A program made the translations under genes and the position numbers. Below the pieces are notes generated by a model. It saw only the letters and a list, made by a program, of their open reading frames with translations. It searched no databases and was not told the DNA's origin. Below are positions 25,563-35,501 of a DNA stretch of 64,000 nt, in pieces; position 1 is the stretch's first letter; each line of letters begins with the position of its first letter. The stretch is from Massilia phosphatilytica (GTDB lineage: Bacteria; Pseudomonadota; Gammaproteobacteria; Burkholderiales; Burkholderiaceae_D): NCBI RefSeq assembly GCF_002968015.1, contig NZ_PUIP01000009.1, forward strand, positions 124,001 to 188,000, given 5' to 3'.

Positions 25563-26636
25563 ATGAACAAGCCCCGCGCCAATGAAATCGACCTGCTGCG
25601 GTTTCTGGCAGCCCTTGCGGTGGTCCTTTTCCACTTTGCGTTCCGGGGCTATGCGGCGCACAGTTCCAGCCTGCCTTATCCGCTCCTCGCGCCGGTCGCG
25701 AAATACGGCCGTTACGGCGTCGACCTGTTTTTCCTGATCAGCGGGTTCGTCATCCTGATGACCGCCTCCGGCGGCAGCCTGAAGCATTTCGTCGTATCGC
25801 GCATCGTGCGCCTGTATCCGGCTTACTGGATCTGTTGTACGTTGACGTTCCTGGTGCTGGTGCTGTTCGGAAGCGGCAAGCCGACGGTGGTTCAATATTT
25901 GTTGAACATGACCATGCTGAGCGGCTTCGACATCGTGCAAAAAATCGCGCCGGTGTCGCTCATGGACGGTTCCTATTGGTCCCTGGTCGTCGAGATGCGT
26001 TTTTATGCATTCGTCGCCGTGGTCCTGTTGTTGCGGCAGATGCATCGTGCCGAACTGTGGCTGACCGGGTGGCTGGTGACGCTCATCCTGTACGAATTGG
26101 CCCGGATCGATCACTTGCGCGAAATGCTGATCGTCGACTACGCGGCCTATTTCATCGGCGGCGCCATGATGTACCAGATCTGGTCGCGGGGATGGTCGGT
26201 GTTGCGCCTGGGCGTCATCCTCGGAAGCTGGGGGCTGTCGCTCTACGAGGCTTGCATCGCGCTACCGAAATTCGAGGCTGCCACGCACACGGTGATGGAT
26301 CGCGGCATCGTCATCGCGCTGATCACCGCATGCTTCATCATGATGTGCCTCGTCGCGACGAAAAAGACGTTCTGGGTAGGCCGCCGCAACTGGATGCTGC
26401 TCGGCGCCCTGACCTATCCTCTCTACCTGGTGCACCAGGCCATCGGCTACGTCATCTTCAATCACCTCTATCCCGGATCGAACCCGCACCTCCTGCTCTG
26501 GGGAACGGTAGCCCTGATGATGGCGATCGCCTACCTGGTCAACGTACATGTCGAACAGCGTTATGCGGGCGCGTTCAAGCGCCACCTGAACGACGGCTGG
26601 GCGTCGTTGCGGACCTTTATCGTGCCGGCCCGCTAG
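25563..26636 (+). CDS. Acyltransferase 3-family membrane protein (first of three)
   Basis: This 357-residue protein has about ten transmembrane segments and opens ANEIDLLRFLAALAVVLFHF, where the RFLAALxVVxFH pattern carries the conserved His of acyltransferase family 3. GVDLFFLISGFVI follows. The family moves acetyl or other acyl groups onto extracytoplasmic sugars, so O-acetylation of the polysaccharide is likely. The ATG has an AAGGA site. A longer frame begins 51 bases upstream but has a charged, non-conserved N-terminus. It is the last gene of the plus-strand operon, and its stop codon overlaps the convergent decarboxylase stop (shared CTAG). Confidence 0.85.
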   Translation: MNKPRANEIDLLRFLAALAVVLFHFAFRGYAAHSSSLPYPLLAPVAKYGRYGVDLFFLISGFVILMTASGGSLKHFVVSRIVRLYPAYWICCTLTFLVLVLFGSGKPTVVQYLLNMTMLSGFDIVQKIAPVSLMDGSYWSLVVEMRFYAFVAVVLLLRQMHRAELWLTGWLVTLILYELARIDHLREMLIVDYAAYFIGGAMMYQIWSRGWSVLRLGVILGSWGLSLYEACIALPKFEAATHTVMDRGIVIALITACFIMMCLVATKKTFWVGRRNWMLLGALTYPLYLVHQAIGYVIFNHLYPGSNPHLLLWGTVALMMAIAYLVNVHVEQRYAGAFKRHLNDGWASLRTFIVPAR

Positions 26637-27862
26637 ACGAAGACTTCCAGCGCCGCCGGATGCCCGAGGAAGGCGCCCGGACTGGCCGACGGGCCGTAGG
26701 CGCCGGACTGGAACACGACGATCAGGTCGCCGACCTGCGCATGCGCGAGCTCCATGCGGTCGGCCAGGATGTCGAGCGGGGTGCACAGCGGCCCCGTGAC
26801 GCTGGCCGGGCCGCTGTCCACGACCGCCACCCGGTTGCCCACGGCGACCGGATAATTCTTGCGGATGACCTGCCCCAGGTTGCCGGATGCGGCCAGGTGG
26901 TGATGCATGCCGCCATCCGTGACGAGGAAGACCTCGCCGCGCGAGACCTTGCGGTCGACGACGCGCGCCACGTACACGCCGCACTCGCCGACGAGGTAGC
27001 GCCCCAGTTCCAGCGCCAGCCGCGCCTGCGGCAGCGCCGACTGCAGCTTGTCCAGCTCGGGCGCGAGGCGCGCGGCGATCGGCGCCACGGCCAGCCTTTC
27101 CTCGCCCGGAAAATACGGAATGCCGAAGCCGCCGCCGATGTTCACCTGGCGCACGGGGCTTGGCACCGCCTCGGCCAGGCGCAGCGCGAGCTCGATGCTG
27201 CGCGCCTGCGCGTCAATGATGGCATCCGCGCGCAGGCTCTGCGAACCGGCGAAGATGTGAAAGCCCTGGAAGTCGACGTTCAGCGTCCCCGCCAGGCGCA
27301 GCACGCGCGGGACCTCTTCGGCGTCGATGCCGAACGGCTTGGCGCCGCCGCCCATTTTCATGCCGGACGATTTCAGTTCGAAGTCCGGGTTCACGCGCAG
27401 GGCGATGCGCGGCGCGATCCCGAACGCGTCGCCGATGCGCGCGAGGGCGATGAGTTCGCGCTCCGATTCCACGTTCACGCATACGCCGGCCGCGACGGCC
27501 TGCGCCAGCTCGTCCTCCTGCTTGGCCGGACCCGCGAAGCTGATGCGCGCCGGCGCCATGCCGGCATCGAGCGCCGTTTTCAGTTCGCCGCCGGACGCCA
27601 CGTCGAGACCGTCGACGAGGCCGGCCATGTGCTGCACGAGCGCCGGCATCGGATTGGCCTTGATCGAGTAGTGGAGCAGCACGCCTTGCGGCAGCTCGGC
27701 GCGCAGGTCGCGCACCCGCTGCGTGCACAGGGCGCGGTCGTAGGCGAAGAACGGCGTGCGGCCCACGCGCTGCGCGAGCCGGGTCAGCGGAATGCCGCCA
27801 ACCTGCAGGACGTCGTCGACGACGGGAAAGTGGATCTGCGGTGCGTGGCGCGGTTTGCTCAT
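26633..27862 (-). CDS. PLP-dependent decarboxylase, exosortase A-associated (TIGR03099-like)
   Basis: This 409-residue alanine-racemase-fold decarboxylase resembles diaminopimelate/ornithine-type enzymes. The PLP lysine lies in LLHYSIKANPMP (about residue 67), the phosphate-binding Gly motif is NIGGGFGIPYF, and the substrate-side Cys is in GPLCTPLDIL. It is distinct from LysA by context: it is coupled (ATGA overlap) to an AMP-forming ligase, and its family partners (acyl carrier protein and two hydrolases) lie at 42787-44751. It probably makes an amine, or a decarboxylated amino acid bound to the carrier protein, for decoration of the polymer or a secreted product. That role is not established. 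Confidence 0.88.
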   Translation of the reverse strand: MSKPRHAPQIHFPVVDDVLQVGGIPLTRLAQRVGRTPFFAYDRALCTQRVRDLRAELPQGVLLHYSIKANPMPALVQHMAGLVDGLDVASGGELKTALDAGMAPARISFAGPAKQEDELAQAVAAGVCVNVESERELIALARIGDAFGIAPRIALRVNPDFELKSSGMKMGGGAKPFGIDAEEVPRVLRLAGTLNVDFQGFHIFAGSQSLRADAIIDAQARSIELALRLAEAVPSPVRQVNIGGGFGIPYFPGEERLAVAPIAARLAPELDKLQSALPQARLALELGRYLVGECGVYVARVVDRKVSRGEVFLVTDGGMHHHLAASGNLGQVIRKNYPVAVGNRVAVVDSGPASVTGPLCTPLDILADRMELAHAQVGDLIVVFQSGAYGPSASPGAFLGHPAALEVFV

Positions 27863-29427
27863 GGTGCTTCGTTCGTGTGCAGGGTTTGCCGCAGCAGGTT
27901 GCGGTCGATCTTGCCGTTCGGGTTGCGCGGCAGCGGGCCGGCACGCAGGTCGATGCGGGCCGGGACCATGTAGGCCGGCAGGCGGCGCTTGCATTCGGCC
28001 AGCAGGGCGGCGTTGTCGATGACGCCCTCTTCCACCGGCACGGCGATCACGGCGATCGCCTGCCCCAGTTGCGGATGGTCGATGCCGAAGGCGGCGACCT
28101 CGGCGACGAGGCCGGTCGCGTGCAGCACGGATTCGATCTCGGTGGGGCTGATGCGGTAGCCGGACACCTTGATCATGTCGTCGCTGCGTCCGATGAAGTA
28201 CAGGTAACCGTCGGCGTCGCGGCGCACCGTGTCGCCCGACCACACCGCGAGTTCAGGCACGGGCAGGCCCGGATCCTGCCCGGGCGCGGGACGGAACCGC
28301 TGCGCCGTGCGCGCCGGGTCGTTCCAGTAGCCCAGCGCGACGAGCGCGCCGCGGTGCACCAGTTCTCCCGGCTCGTCGGCAGCGCACGGCGTGCCGTCCG
28401 GGCGCACGACGAGGATCTCGGCGTTCGGGATCGCACGGCCGATCGAATCGGGCCGGCGCGCGACGTCCTCGGGCGGCAGGTACGTGGAGCGGAACGCTTC
28501 CGTCAGGCCGTACATCAGGAAGATGCGCGTGTCCGGCAGTATCTCGCGCAACGCCTGCACCGTCGGCACCGGCATGGCGCCGCCGGAATTCGTGATGAAG
28601 CGCAGCGTGCAATCGGCGGGCCATGCCAGGCGCGCCAGCGCGATCCACAGCGGCGGCACGGCGGCGAGGCCCGTGATGCGCTCGCGCGCGACCATCGTCA
28701 CGATGTCCTTCGGGAACAGGTAGTTCATCAGCACGACGCTGGCGCCGCGCAGGAAGGCCGTCGTCAGTTGCGACAGGCCGTAATCGAAGCTGAGCGGCAG
28801 GACGGCCAGCAGGCGGTCGTCGGCACGCAGGTCCAGGTAGCTGGCCACGCTCTGCGCGCCCGCGACCATGTTCCGGTGCGACAGCACGACGCCCTTCGGC
28901 TGGCCCGTGCTGCCCGACGTGTACAGGATGGCGGCGACGTCGGTGTCGATACGGCGGTGCGGCGCGCAGTCCGCGGCGGCGCGTGCCGGCCAGGCCAGTA
29001 CCGGCAGCGCGGTGTCCGGCGCTAGCACGTCGCCGTCGGCCAGCAGCACGGCGCGCAGGTCCGGACAGCGGGCCAGGACCGGCGCCAGCTGCGCGAGGCG
29101 TTCGGCCGTCGTGGCCAGCAGCCGCACGTTGCAGTCCGCGAGGATGTACGCGACCTGCTCGGGCTTGAGCAGCGGGTTGACGGGGACGAAGACGCAGCCG
29201 GCAGCCGCGGCGCCGAACATCGCGGCCACGTTCTCGATGCGCTTTTCCATGTACACGGCCACGCGCGCGCCGGGCTCCAGGCGCGCGTCCAGCAGCAGCG
29301 CAGCGACGGCACGCACGTCGTCGGCCAGCTGCGCATAACTGCAGCGCCTGTCGCCATACGCGAGGGCTTCGGCGGCGGGCGTGCGCACCGCGGTCTCGAA
29401 CAGGGAATCGTGGATCAGGTGGTTCAT
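27859..29427 (-). CDS. AMP-forming acyl-CoA ligase-like protein, exosortase A-associated (TIGR03098-like)
   Basis: This 522-residue ANL-superfamily adenylating enzyme has the P-loop motif LYTSGSTGQPKGVVLSH (A3), MYGLTEAF (A5) and the C-terminal catalytic lysine in PRNPNGKIDR (A10). It would activate a carboxylic or amino acid as an adenylate and load it onto CoA or, more likely here, onto the small carrier protein encoded at 42787. It overlaps the decarboxylase start by 4 bases. The pair is on the opposite strand from the carrier and hydrolases, about 13 kb away. An AT-rich intergenic region lies upstream. Confidence 0.88.
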   Translation of the reverse strand: MNHLIHDSLFETAVRTPAAEALAYGDRRCSYAQLADDVRAVAALLLDARLEPGARVAVYMEKRIENVAAMFGAAAAGCVFVPVNPLLKPEQVAYILADCNVRLLATTAERLAQLAPVLARCPDLRAVLLADGDVLAPDTALPVLAWPARAAADCAPHRRIDTDVAAILYTSGSTGQPKGVVLSHRNMVAGAQSVASYLDLRADDRLLAVLPLSFDYGLSQLTTAFLRGASVVLMNYLFPKDIVTMVARERITGLAAVPPLWIALARLAWPADCTLRFITNSGGAMPVPTVQALREILPDTRIFLMYGLTEAFRSTYLPPEDVARRPDSIGRAIPNAEILVVRPDGTPCAADEPGELVHRGALVALGYWNDPARTAQRFRPAPGQDPGLPVPELAVWSGDTVRRDADGYLYFIGRSDDMIKVSGYRISPTEIESVLHATGLVAEVAAFGIDHPQLGQAIAVIAVPVEEGVIDNAALLAECKRRLPAYMVPARIDLRAGPLPRNPNGKIDRNLLRQTLHTNEAP

Positions 29428-29561
29428 CGATGCCGGACGTGGTAAGGCAAACGCTCATCTTACCAGTTCGCCCCTGGCAAAGCGTACAACGGCACGCCGC
29501 ATGTCTTGCCGGCCGCATGGCAACGTTGGCAAGAATGGCTGAGTGTCGTAAATAAGCACAC

Positions 29562-29591
29562 TTAAAATAAAACCATTACAAAAGCTATAAC
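29562..29591 (+). promoter_or_regulatory. Possible sigma-70 promoter before the accessory block
   Basis: TTAAAA and TATAAC are separated by 18 bases within an AT-rich gap between divergent genes. The -35 match is four of six. It could drive the acyltransferase gene that starts at 29728. Confidence 0.3.
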
Positions 29592-29727
29592 AACTTACAT
29601 CCGTACAGTAAAACGGGTTATCGTAGCGAGTTCGACCCGGCCGCAGCGCTGCCATGCCGGTTCATCCAGCATGAATACGCATCCCTACCGAATACAACGC
29701 TACCGCCCGCGACAGGCCCGGCACAAC

Positions 29728-30948
29728 ATGGAAACGAAAGCAACTTTTTCTCGATCGTCGAACGTGCTGCAACCGAATCTTTCGGTCTATCTGGATATGC
29801 TCAGATATTTTGCAGCCCTGATGGTCTATCTGTTCCATGCCGGCCATTTCTCGCACTTTAAACTGCCTTTCTTCGGCACGTACGGTGGCCTGGGCGTGGC
29901 CGTGTTTTTCGTCCTGTCCGGCTTCGTCATCGCGTTTTCCTCCATGGGGAAGCGGCGGGACATCGTCGATTATTTCATTGCGCGATTCGCACGTCTCTGG
30001 TCGGTCGTTCTACCGGCCATCCTGTTGACCCTGGCCCTCGATACTATTGGGCAGTGGCTCGCATTGTCGGCCTATACGCCGATGCAGCCTTATTCAGTAT
30101 TCAAATGGGTCGCCGCATCCGGCATCACGGCCCTGTTCGTCAATGAGATCTGGTTTCTCGATATCTGGCTCGGAACGAACGGGCCGTTCTGGTCCCTGTC
30201 ATACGAATTCTGGTACTACGCGATCTTCGCGGCCCTGACTTATTTCCGGGGCTGGCGGCGGGTTGCGGCGACAGGCCTCGTCGCCGGTATCGCCGGACCT
30301 GGCATTCTCATCGCGCTCCCGGTCTGGCTGCTCGGCGTTGGCCTCTATCATCTCCTGCGCAAACAGGCGGCTGCGGATGGCAGTTTCTCGGGCGCGATCG
30401 CGCTTGTCGTGTCGACGGGATGCCTCGTCGCCTACGTGATGATGGGCGGCGCGAAAGTGTTCTCGGCGCTCCCGTTTCATTTTGCCCTGGTCAATATCAA
30501 ACCCTGGGGCATCAACTTCTGGCCGCAGAGCTATCTCGTCGGCTTGCTCATCGCGCTGAATATTTATGGCTTCGCCCGCATCCAAAAGATTTTCAGGAAT
30601 CCGTCGGAAAAATTCGTCAACCTGGTCCGCAAGACAGGCGAAACGAGTTTTGGCCTCTACCTCTTCCATTATCCGTTGATGTACTTTTGCAAGGCCGTGC
30701 TCGCGGTCGCACACATTGCGCCGGGCATACCTTACATTCTGGCCCTCTATGTCGCGCCATTCATCGCCGCGACGTGGCTGTCGGTAAAATGCGAGCCTTT
30801 GAAACTTGTCCTGTCCAGCTTCCTGAAATCCATGCTGAAAAACGACAAGGCACGGGCGACGCAGGGCAAAGCCATCCATATTGCGTCCGATTATCCATTG
30901 GCCGATCCCCTGGCTCGGGGCGATCACGAAGGACGCCTCGACATTTAA
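29728..30948 (+). CDS. Acyltransferase 3-family membrane protein (second of three)
   Basis: This protein of about 406 residues has MLRYFAALMVYLFHAGHFSHF near its start (conserved His in YLFHAGH) followed by GGLGVAVFFVLSGFVI, then multiple transmembrane helices. It would acylate a polysaccharide or lipid on the periplasmic face. The start is uncertain: an ATG 57 bases earlier adds an Arg-rich segment, and neither start has a strong ribosome site. Codon choice and base composition look less GC-biased than in the main operon. It is followed after 14 bases by an RgpF-like gene, suggesting a small operon. Confidence 0.82.
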   Translation: METKATFSRSSNVLQPNLSVYLDMLRYFAALMVYLFHAGHFSHFKLPFFGTYGGLGVAVFFVLSGFVIAFSSMGKRRDIVDYFIARFARLWSVVLPAILLTLALDTIGQWLALSAYTPMQPYSVFKWVAASGITALFVNEIWFLDIWLGTNGPFWSLSYEFWYYAIFAALTYFRGWRRVAATGLVAGIAGPGILIALPVWLLGVGLYHLLRKQAAADGSFSGAIALVVSTGCLVAYVMMGGAKVFSALPFHFALVNIKPWGINFWPQSYLVGLLIALNIYGFARIQKIFRNPSEKFVNLVRKTGETSFGLYLFHYPLMYFCKAVLAVAHIAPGIPYILALYVAPFIAATWLSVKCEPLKLVLSSFLKSMLKNDKARATQGKAIHIASDYPLADPLARGDHEGRLDI

Positions 30949-30962
30949 GCCTTTTTTGATTT

Positions 30963-31865
30963 ATGACACCCGACACTTCCTCCGTCCCCGGGCTGACGCG
31001 TAATTGGGACTTCACGCCGTCGCCGATCAAGGCATGGCAACGGCGTGCAAATGCCGAGCTGTTCTTGCGGACCATGCACCGCAATCCGCCCTGGAAAGAG
31101 ATCAAGCCGCTGACGCCGAGGCCCGAATGGATCGTCTATTTTCTCTTCCTGCCGGATGGCCAGTTGTCGGTCAGCCACCGGTTCACGCTGTCGAGGCTGC
31201 GCGACATGGGCTTGCCGATCCTCGCGGTCTGCGCGACGCGTGACGCCGGCGACGTACCCCAGGAGCTGCACGGCCTGTGCGACGCACTGCTCTGGAAAGG
31301 GGTGGATGGCTACGATTTCTCGGCGTATAAACTGGCTTTGTGGCAGATCAGTCGCCGATCTCCCGGCGCCAATGTATTCGTACTGAACGATTCGCTGTTC
31401 GGCCCGTTCTTCGACGTGCGCGCATTGCTGCAATCGGCGTCATGGGATCTCACCGGATTCATGGGATCGAACGCGATCACGAATCACATCCAGTCGTACG
31501 CATTCGCGCTCAGGAACGTCACGCCCTTCCGGATGGCCCGGCTGGCGCCCGTGTTTTTTCCGTTCAGGTCCGTCAGTGACCGGGATGCGGTCATCCATCT
31601 CCAGGAACTGCGGCTGGCGCGCGTGGCCGCGCGCAGCATGACGGTCGGATCGCTGTGGTTCGCGGATGCGGACGTCATCGGCAATCCCACCATCAAGCGG
31701 CCGCTGGAGATCGTCGAGGCCGGTTTCCCATTCCTCAAACGCATGCTGCTGACGAAACCCCTGTCCTTCACCAAATGCCCGGAGAGCAAAGAGGCTTTGC
31801 TCGACCGGCTCCGTCAATTGGGGCATCCGGTCGACGCCGGCATGCATGCGCTCGCTATCGATTAA
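30963..31865 (+). CDS. RgpF-like (rhamnan synthesis F-type) glycosyltransferase-related protein
   Basis: This 300-residue protein contains NVFVLNDSLFGPFFDVRALL and later SNAITNHIQSYAFAL, the LNDSxxGP and QSYxxxF landmarks of RgpF-type proteins involved in side-chain attachment of rhamnose-containing glycans. There is no signal peptide and no obvious membrane helix. It likely acts in cytoplasmic glycan assembly; precise chemistry is unknown. It lies 14 bases after an acyltransferase gene. Its 3' end overlaps by 11 bases with the convergent glycosyltransferase gene. Confidence 0.6.
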   Translation: MTPDTSSVPGLTRNWDFTPSPIKAWQRRANAELFLRTMHRNPPWKEIKPLTPRPEWIVYFLFLPDGQLSVSHRFTLSRLRDMGLPILAVCATRDAGDVPQELHGLCDALLWKGVDGYDFSAYKLALWQISRRSPGANVFVLNDSLFGPFFDVRALLQSASWDLTGFMGSNAITNHIQSYAFALRNVTPFRMARLAPVFFPFRSVSDRDAVIHLQELRLARVAARSMTVGSLWFADADVIGNPTIKRPLEIVEAGFPFLKRMLLTKPLSFTKCPESKEALLDRLRQLGHPVDAGMHALAID

Positions 31866-32865
31866 GGATATCGCGCAACGACTCCGACCATGGGGCGGCC
31901 GAATACTTTCGGTAATGCCCGCGCGCGGCATTGCGCAATACCTCGATGGTGCGTCCCACCGGATTATGCGGTGTCGTGACGAGGGCCTGGCGCCGCTGGG
32001 CGAACTGCAGTGCTTCGCTGGCCATGGCCTTGTAATGCGGCGATAACTCGGGGTGCGAGGACAAGCGCTCATACAAGACCGTACGACGGGACAGCGCATG
32101 ATTGATGTTCTTTGCAAGCTCGTTCTTGCCGTTCAGCGCCCAGTAGAACGAACGCGCTTTCTCGAGCATGTTCTGTTTGCGTTTCCCCATCTCGACGCCC
32201 ACCGTGTTCGAGCCATGCACCCGGTAGCGGATCGTCGGCACATCGAGTAGATGCACTTTCCCGACCGCAGACGCGATGAAGGCCAGCCAGGCATCGTGGT
32301 AAAGGACCTTGGGAAGGGGGCGCGCCAGTTCGAGGATCGTCTTGCGGAATGCCGCTGCCGCGCCCGTCACCAGATTGCGGCGGAAATAGACTTCATAGGC
32401 TTTGCCCTCCCGCACCGCGAGGCGTTCACGGTCGGACACCATCAACTCCGTCAGCAGCGTCGTCCCCAGTTCCTTCCCGCTTCCATCGATGAGGTCCGCG
32501 TCGGTATGGACGAGTTGCACGTCGGGATGACGTTCGAAGACCGCTGCCACCAGTTCGACCTTGTTCGGAAGCCAGACATCGTCCTGGTCGGAACTGAACA
32601 CGATATCCGCCTCGACCATGCTCACGGCCTGCTCGTAATTCGCAATCAATCCCAATTGCGGCTGGTTCCGGACGAGCGTAACGCGCACCGGTGCATCCTT
32701 GGCCCAATTCTCGAGATATTCCCAGGTGCCGTCGGTGGAATTGTCATCCGAGATGACGATGTGCTGTACGGCACGTGTCTGCGCAACGATGCTGTCGAGC
32801 TGCTGCGGCAGATGTTTCATGCCGTTGAACGTGATGACCGCCGCGCCGCATGTCAGGGATGTCAT
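31855..32865 (-). CDS. GT2-family glycosyltransferase
   Basis: This 336-residue GT-A enzyme has AAVITFNGMKHLPQQLDSI at the N-terminus, HIVISDDNSTDGTWEYL (nucleotide-binding Asp) and DIVFSSDQDDVWLPNK, where SSDQDD is the metal-binding DxD equivalent. It has the rhamnosyltransferase-like layout of about 330 residues without a membrane anchor. A longer frame extends 126 bases upstream, but the ATG chosen has a GAGGA site and starts the conserved domain. It is a single gene on the minus strand inside a plus-strand neighbourhood, with an AT-rich spacer before it. Confidence 0.85.
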   Translation of the reverse strand: MTSLTCGAAVITFNGMKHLPQQLDSIVAQTRAVQHIVISDDNSTDGTWEYLENWAKDAPVRVTLVRNQPQLGLIANYEQAVSMVEADIVFSSDQDDVWLPNKVELVAAVFERHPDVQLVHTDADLIDGSGKELGTTLLTELMVSDRERLAVREGKAYEVYFRRNLVTGAAAAFRKTILELARPLPKVLYHDAWLAFIASAVGKVHLLDVPTIRYRVHGSNTVGVEMGKRKQNMLEKARSFYWALNGKNELAKNINHALSRRTVLYERLSSHPELSPHYKAMASEALQFAQRRQALVTTPHNPVGRTIEVLRNAARGHYRKYSAAPWSESLRDILNR

Positions 32866-33118
32866 GAAAGATCCTCGTTGATTCGGTATTGTGCGCCGCG
32901 ATATGCATGGGCGTGAACTACCGGATTTTAACATCGAAGCAGGCCTCATTGTCGGTGTTGCAATTTCGCTGCAAGTCGATCCGCACAGCATTGTTTTTCA
33001 TCCAGTCCACATTTTTCGATACTTGCTGTTTAAGTACATTTCAGCAAATTTGTTGTTTTTCGGCGTAATGTTCTAATTTCTAAACTGTAACTTGAGTATT
33101 TACATACATCAGGATATG

Positions 33119-34210
33119 ATGGATTTGAGTAAATTTCCCGATATTAATATGCGTACCCAGGTATCCATTACCGTTGACACGGAATTCACAATTGCCGGCG
33201 CGTTTCGCGACCAGGCGGTGTTCCCGATCGGTGAACAACGCGTCTGGTGCCTGAACAATGACAAGTCCGACGGGCTCGGTTTCATGCTCGACTGCTTCGC
33301 CCGATACGGGGTGACGGCGACCTTCTTTGTCGAGACGCTGAACCGGCATTACTTCCGCCACGACCCCATGCGCGGCATCGCCGAGAAATTGCACACGGCA
33401 GGGCACGACGTGCAGTTGCACCTGCATCCGTGCTGGACCGTCTTCCAGCACGAGGACTGGCGCGCGCGCGCGCGCGTGCGCACGAAGCCCAGCATCGACG
33501 CGTTCTACGGCCGCACCGAAGACGAGTCGGTGAAGTTGATGGAATCCGGGCTGGAAACGTTCCACGTGTGGGGCTTGCCGGCGCCGACCGTGTTTCGCGC
33601 CGGGAGCCTGCACCATGACGACGCGCTGTACCGCGCCCAGGCCCGCGCGGGCATTCCCTACAGCTCCCATATCGGCGTGGCCGTGTTCGACAGCGGCGAC
33701 GACAACTATCGCCTGTACAGCGGCCGTCACGAGCGTCACGGCGTGGTCGAATGCCCGATCCTGACCTTCCGCGACTGGAAAGTGGCCGGCAAAACCCATC
33801 TCAAGAGCCTGACCATCACGGGCAGCAATTTCGCCGAGACGCGTATGCTGCTGGAGCAGGCGCACCGCGAAGGCGTCGAGCAGGTCGTCATCCTGACCCA
33901 TCCGTTCGAGTACGTGCACACGTCCGACCTGCAGATGTCCAGGATGCGCCGCCACCACATCAACCAGCGCCGCCTGGAACGGCTCTGCGCGTTCCTGAGC
34001 GAGAACACCGACCGGTTCGCGACGGATGGCCTGTCCGTCGCTGCCGCCATGCCGATGCGCGCCGAATCGTCGCGTAACGTCCTGCTCAAGGGAAGCCTGC
34101 GCAACGCCGTGCCGCGCATGGTCGAGCAGGCCGTCTACGACAAATACGCCATGTGGCGCCTGAAGCACCAGCAGGCCGCTCCCGTGGTCGATACCGAGGC
34201 GCTTGCCTGA
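33119..34210 (+). CDS. Polysaccharide deacetylase-like protein
   Basis: This 363-residue protein begins after a short leader with SITVDTEFTIAG, which holds the DTE metal-site motif. It also has VTATFFVETLNRHYF and HDVQLHLHPCWTVF, where HLHPCW gives the conserved histidines of the NodB-like fold. The late His-containing strand is VVILTHPFEYVH. It resembles WalW-like deacetylase-fold proteins more than the XrtA deacetylase in the main operon. The chosen ATG has an AGGA site; TTG and ATG codons just upstream are alternatives. Activity is not proven, since CE4-fold proteins in such loci are often divergent. Confidence 0.7.
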   Translation: MDLSKFPDINMRTQVSITVDTEFTIAGAFRDQAVFPIGEQRVWCLNNDKSDGLGFMLDCFARYGVTATFFVETLNRHYFRHDPMRGIAEKLHTAGHDVQLHLHPCWTVFQHEDWRARARVRTKPSIDAFYGRTEDESVKLMESGLETFHVWGLPAPTVFRAGSLHHDDALYRAQARAGIPYSSHIGVAVFDSGDDNYRLYSGRHERHGVVECPILTFRDWKVAGKTHLKSLTITGSNFAETRMLLEQAHREGVEQVVILTHPFEYVHTSDLQMSRMRRHHINQRRLERLCAFLSENTDRFATDGLSVAAAMPMRAESSRNVLLKGSLRNAVPRMVEQAVYDKYAMWRLKHQQAAPVVDTEALA

Positions 34211-34265
34211 GATTTCAGGGCCGTGCCGGCGGTACGGGAATGGGGGCGCATGTTATATTAAATGC

Positions 34266-35501
34266 ATGACGTCAACACCAGTCCCCGTCCGCCGCGCCAT
34301 ACCTCCCGTCCCCGTGCTGTCGCTTGCCGCTTTCGCGGGCGGGCGCCGTGCCGCGCTGCCGTCGCTGCTGGACGGGGCGGACGTGCGCCTCGTCACGAGC
34401 GGCCGCATTGCCATCGGCCTGGCCTTGCGCGCGCTCGGCGTGGGAACCGGTGACGTCGTGCTGGTGCCGGCCTATCACAGCCCGTCGATGATCCCGCCCG
34501 CGCACTGGTGCGGCGCCGAGGTCGCGTTCTACCGCGTGCGCCCGGACACGGCGCCCGACCTGGCCGACATCGAAGAGCACGTCGCCACGGGGCGGGTCAA
34601 GGCGATCCTCGCCACGCACTTCTTCGGCATCCAGCACGACCTCACGCTGCTGCGCGCGCTGTGCGACCGCCACGGCATCGGCCTCGTCGAGGATTGCGCC
34701 CACTGCTTCTTCGGTGCGCGCGACGGTGTCGCGGTCGGTAGCGTGGGCGATTACGCGATCGGCAGCACGATGAAATTCTTCCCGATCTACGAAGGCGGCT
34801 GTCTCGTATCGCACCGGCACCGGCTGGACGTGGTCCTGCGCGGCGCCGGCGCCGGCTTCGAAATGAAGGCGGCGCTGAACGCGCTCGAAGCGGCCTTCGC
34901 CTACGGCCGCCTGCCCGTGCTGCGGATGCTGCTCGCGCTGCCGCTGCGCGCGAAAAGCGCGCTATGGGGTGTGCTCAAGGCGCGCGGCCGACAGGGTGGT
35001 CAAACCGGCGGCGGCACGGCGGCGCCCGCGCCCGCGCTGGCCCCGTCGTCGTCGGACAGCAGCTTCGAATTCGATGCGCGCTGGGCCGACAAGCGCTCGT
35101 CCTGGATGTCGCGCGCGGTGCTGCGGCTCGCATCGCCCGCGCGCATCGTCGCGCGGCGGCGGCGCAACTATCTCGACCTGCAGCGCGCGCTGGACGGTGC
35201 GCCCGGCTGCCGTCCGCTGTATCCCCGTCTGCCCGACGGTGCGTGTCCGTGGATGTTCCCGCTGCTCGTCGACCGGCCGCAGGCCGTGTTCGACGCGTTG
35301 CAGCGCGCCGGCGTGCCGATGACGCGCTTCGGTGCGACCCTCTGGGCCGGCGTCGACGCGAGCGTGTGCGCCAACAGCGCGGACCTGGGCCGGCGCCTGA
35401 TCGCCTTCCCCTGCCACCAGGCGCTCGACGACGGCGAGCGCGCGTGGCTGCACGCGCAGGTGCGCCAGGCCCTGGAAACCTGCGCGGCGGTGCCGGCGTG
35501 A
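34266..35501 (+). CDS. DegT/DnrJ/EryC1-type PLP aminotransferase-like protein
   Basis: This 411-residue protein is related to sugar aminotransferases. VTSGRIAIGLALRALG is the cofactor phosphate-binding segment, VEDCAHCFF contains the PLP-ring Asp, and GSTMKFFPIYEGGCLV holds the predicted Schiff-base lysine. It would install an amino group on a keto sugar, or act as a relative using another substrate. A Gly/Ala/Pro/Ser-rich insertion lies around residues 245-270. The first in-frame upstream codons overlap the preceding gene, so the ATG at the domain start is preferred, although its ribosome site is weak. The stop overlaps the next gene's GTG start. Confidence 0.75.
   Translation: MTSTPVPVRRAIPPVPVLSLAAFAGGRRAALPSLLDGADVRLVTSGRIAIGLALRALGVGTGDVVLVPAYHSPSMIPPAHWCGAEVAFYRVRPDTAPDLADIEEHVATGRVKAILATHFFGIQHDLTLLRALCDRHGIGLVEDCAHCFFGARDGVAVGSVGDYAIGSTMKFFPIYEGGCLVSHRHRLDVVLRGAGAGFEMKAALNALEAAFAYGRLPVLRMLLALPLRAKSALWGVLKARGRQGGQTGGGTAAPAPALAPSSSDSSFEFDARWADKRSSWMSRAVLRLASPARIVARRRRNYLDLQRALDGAPGCRPLYPRLPDGACPWMFPLLVDRPQAVFDALQRAGVPMTRFGATLWAGVDASVCANSADLGRRLIAFPCHQALDDGERAWLHAQVRQALETCAAVPA

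Noticed and set aside
25835..27973. Long plus-strand frame over the acyltransferase and decarboxylase genes
   Set aside because: It is a low-complexity frame opposite or offset to two well-supported genes with family motifs.
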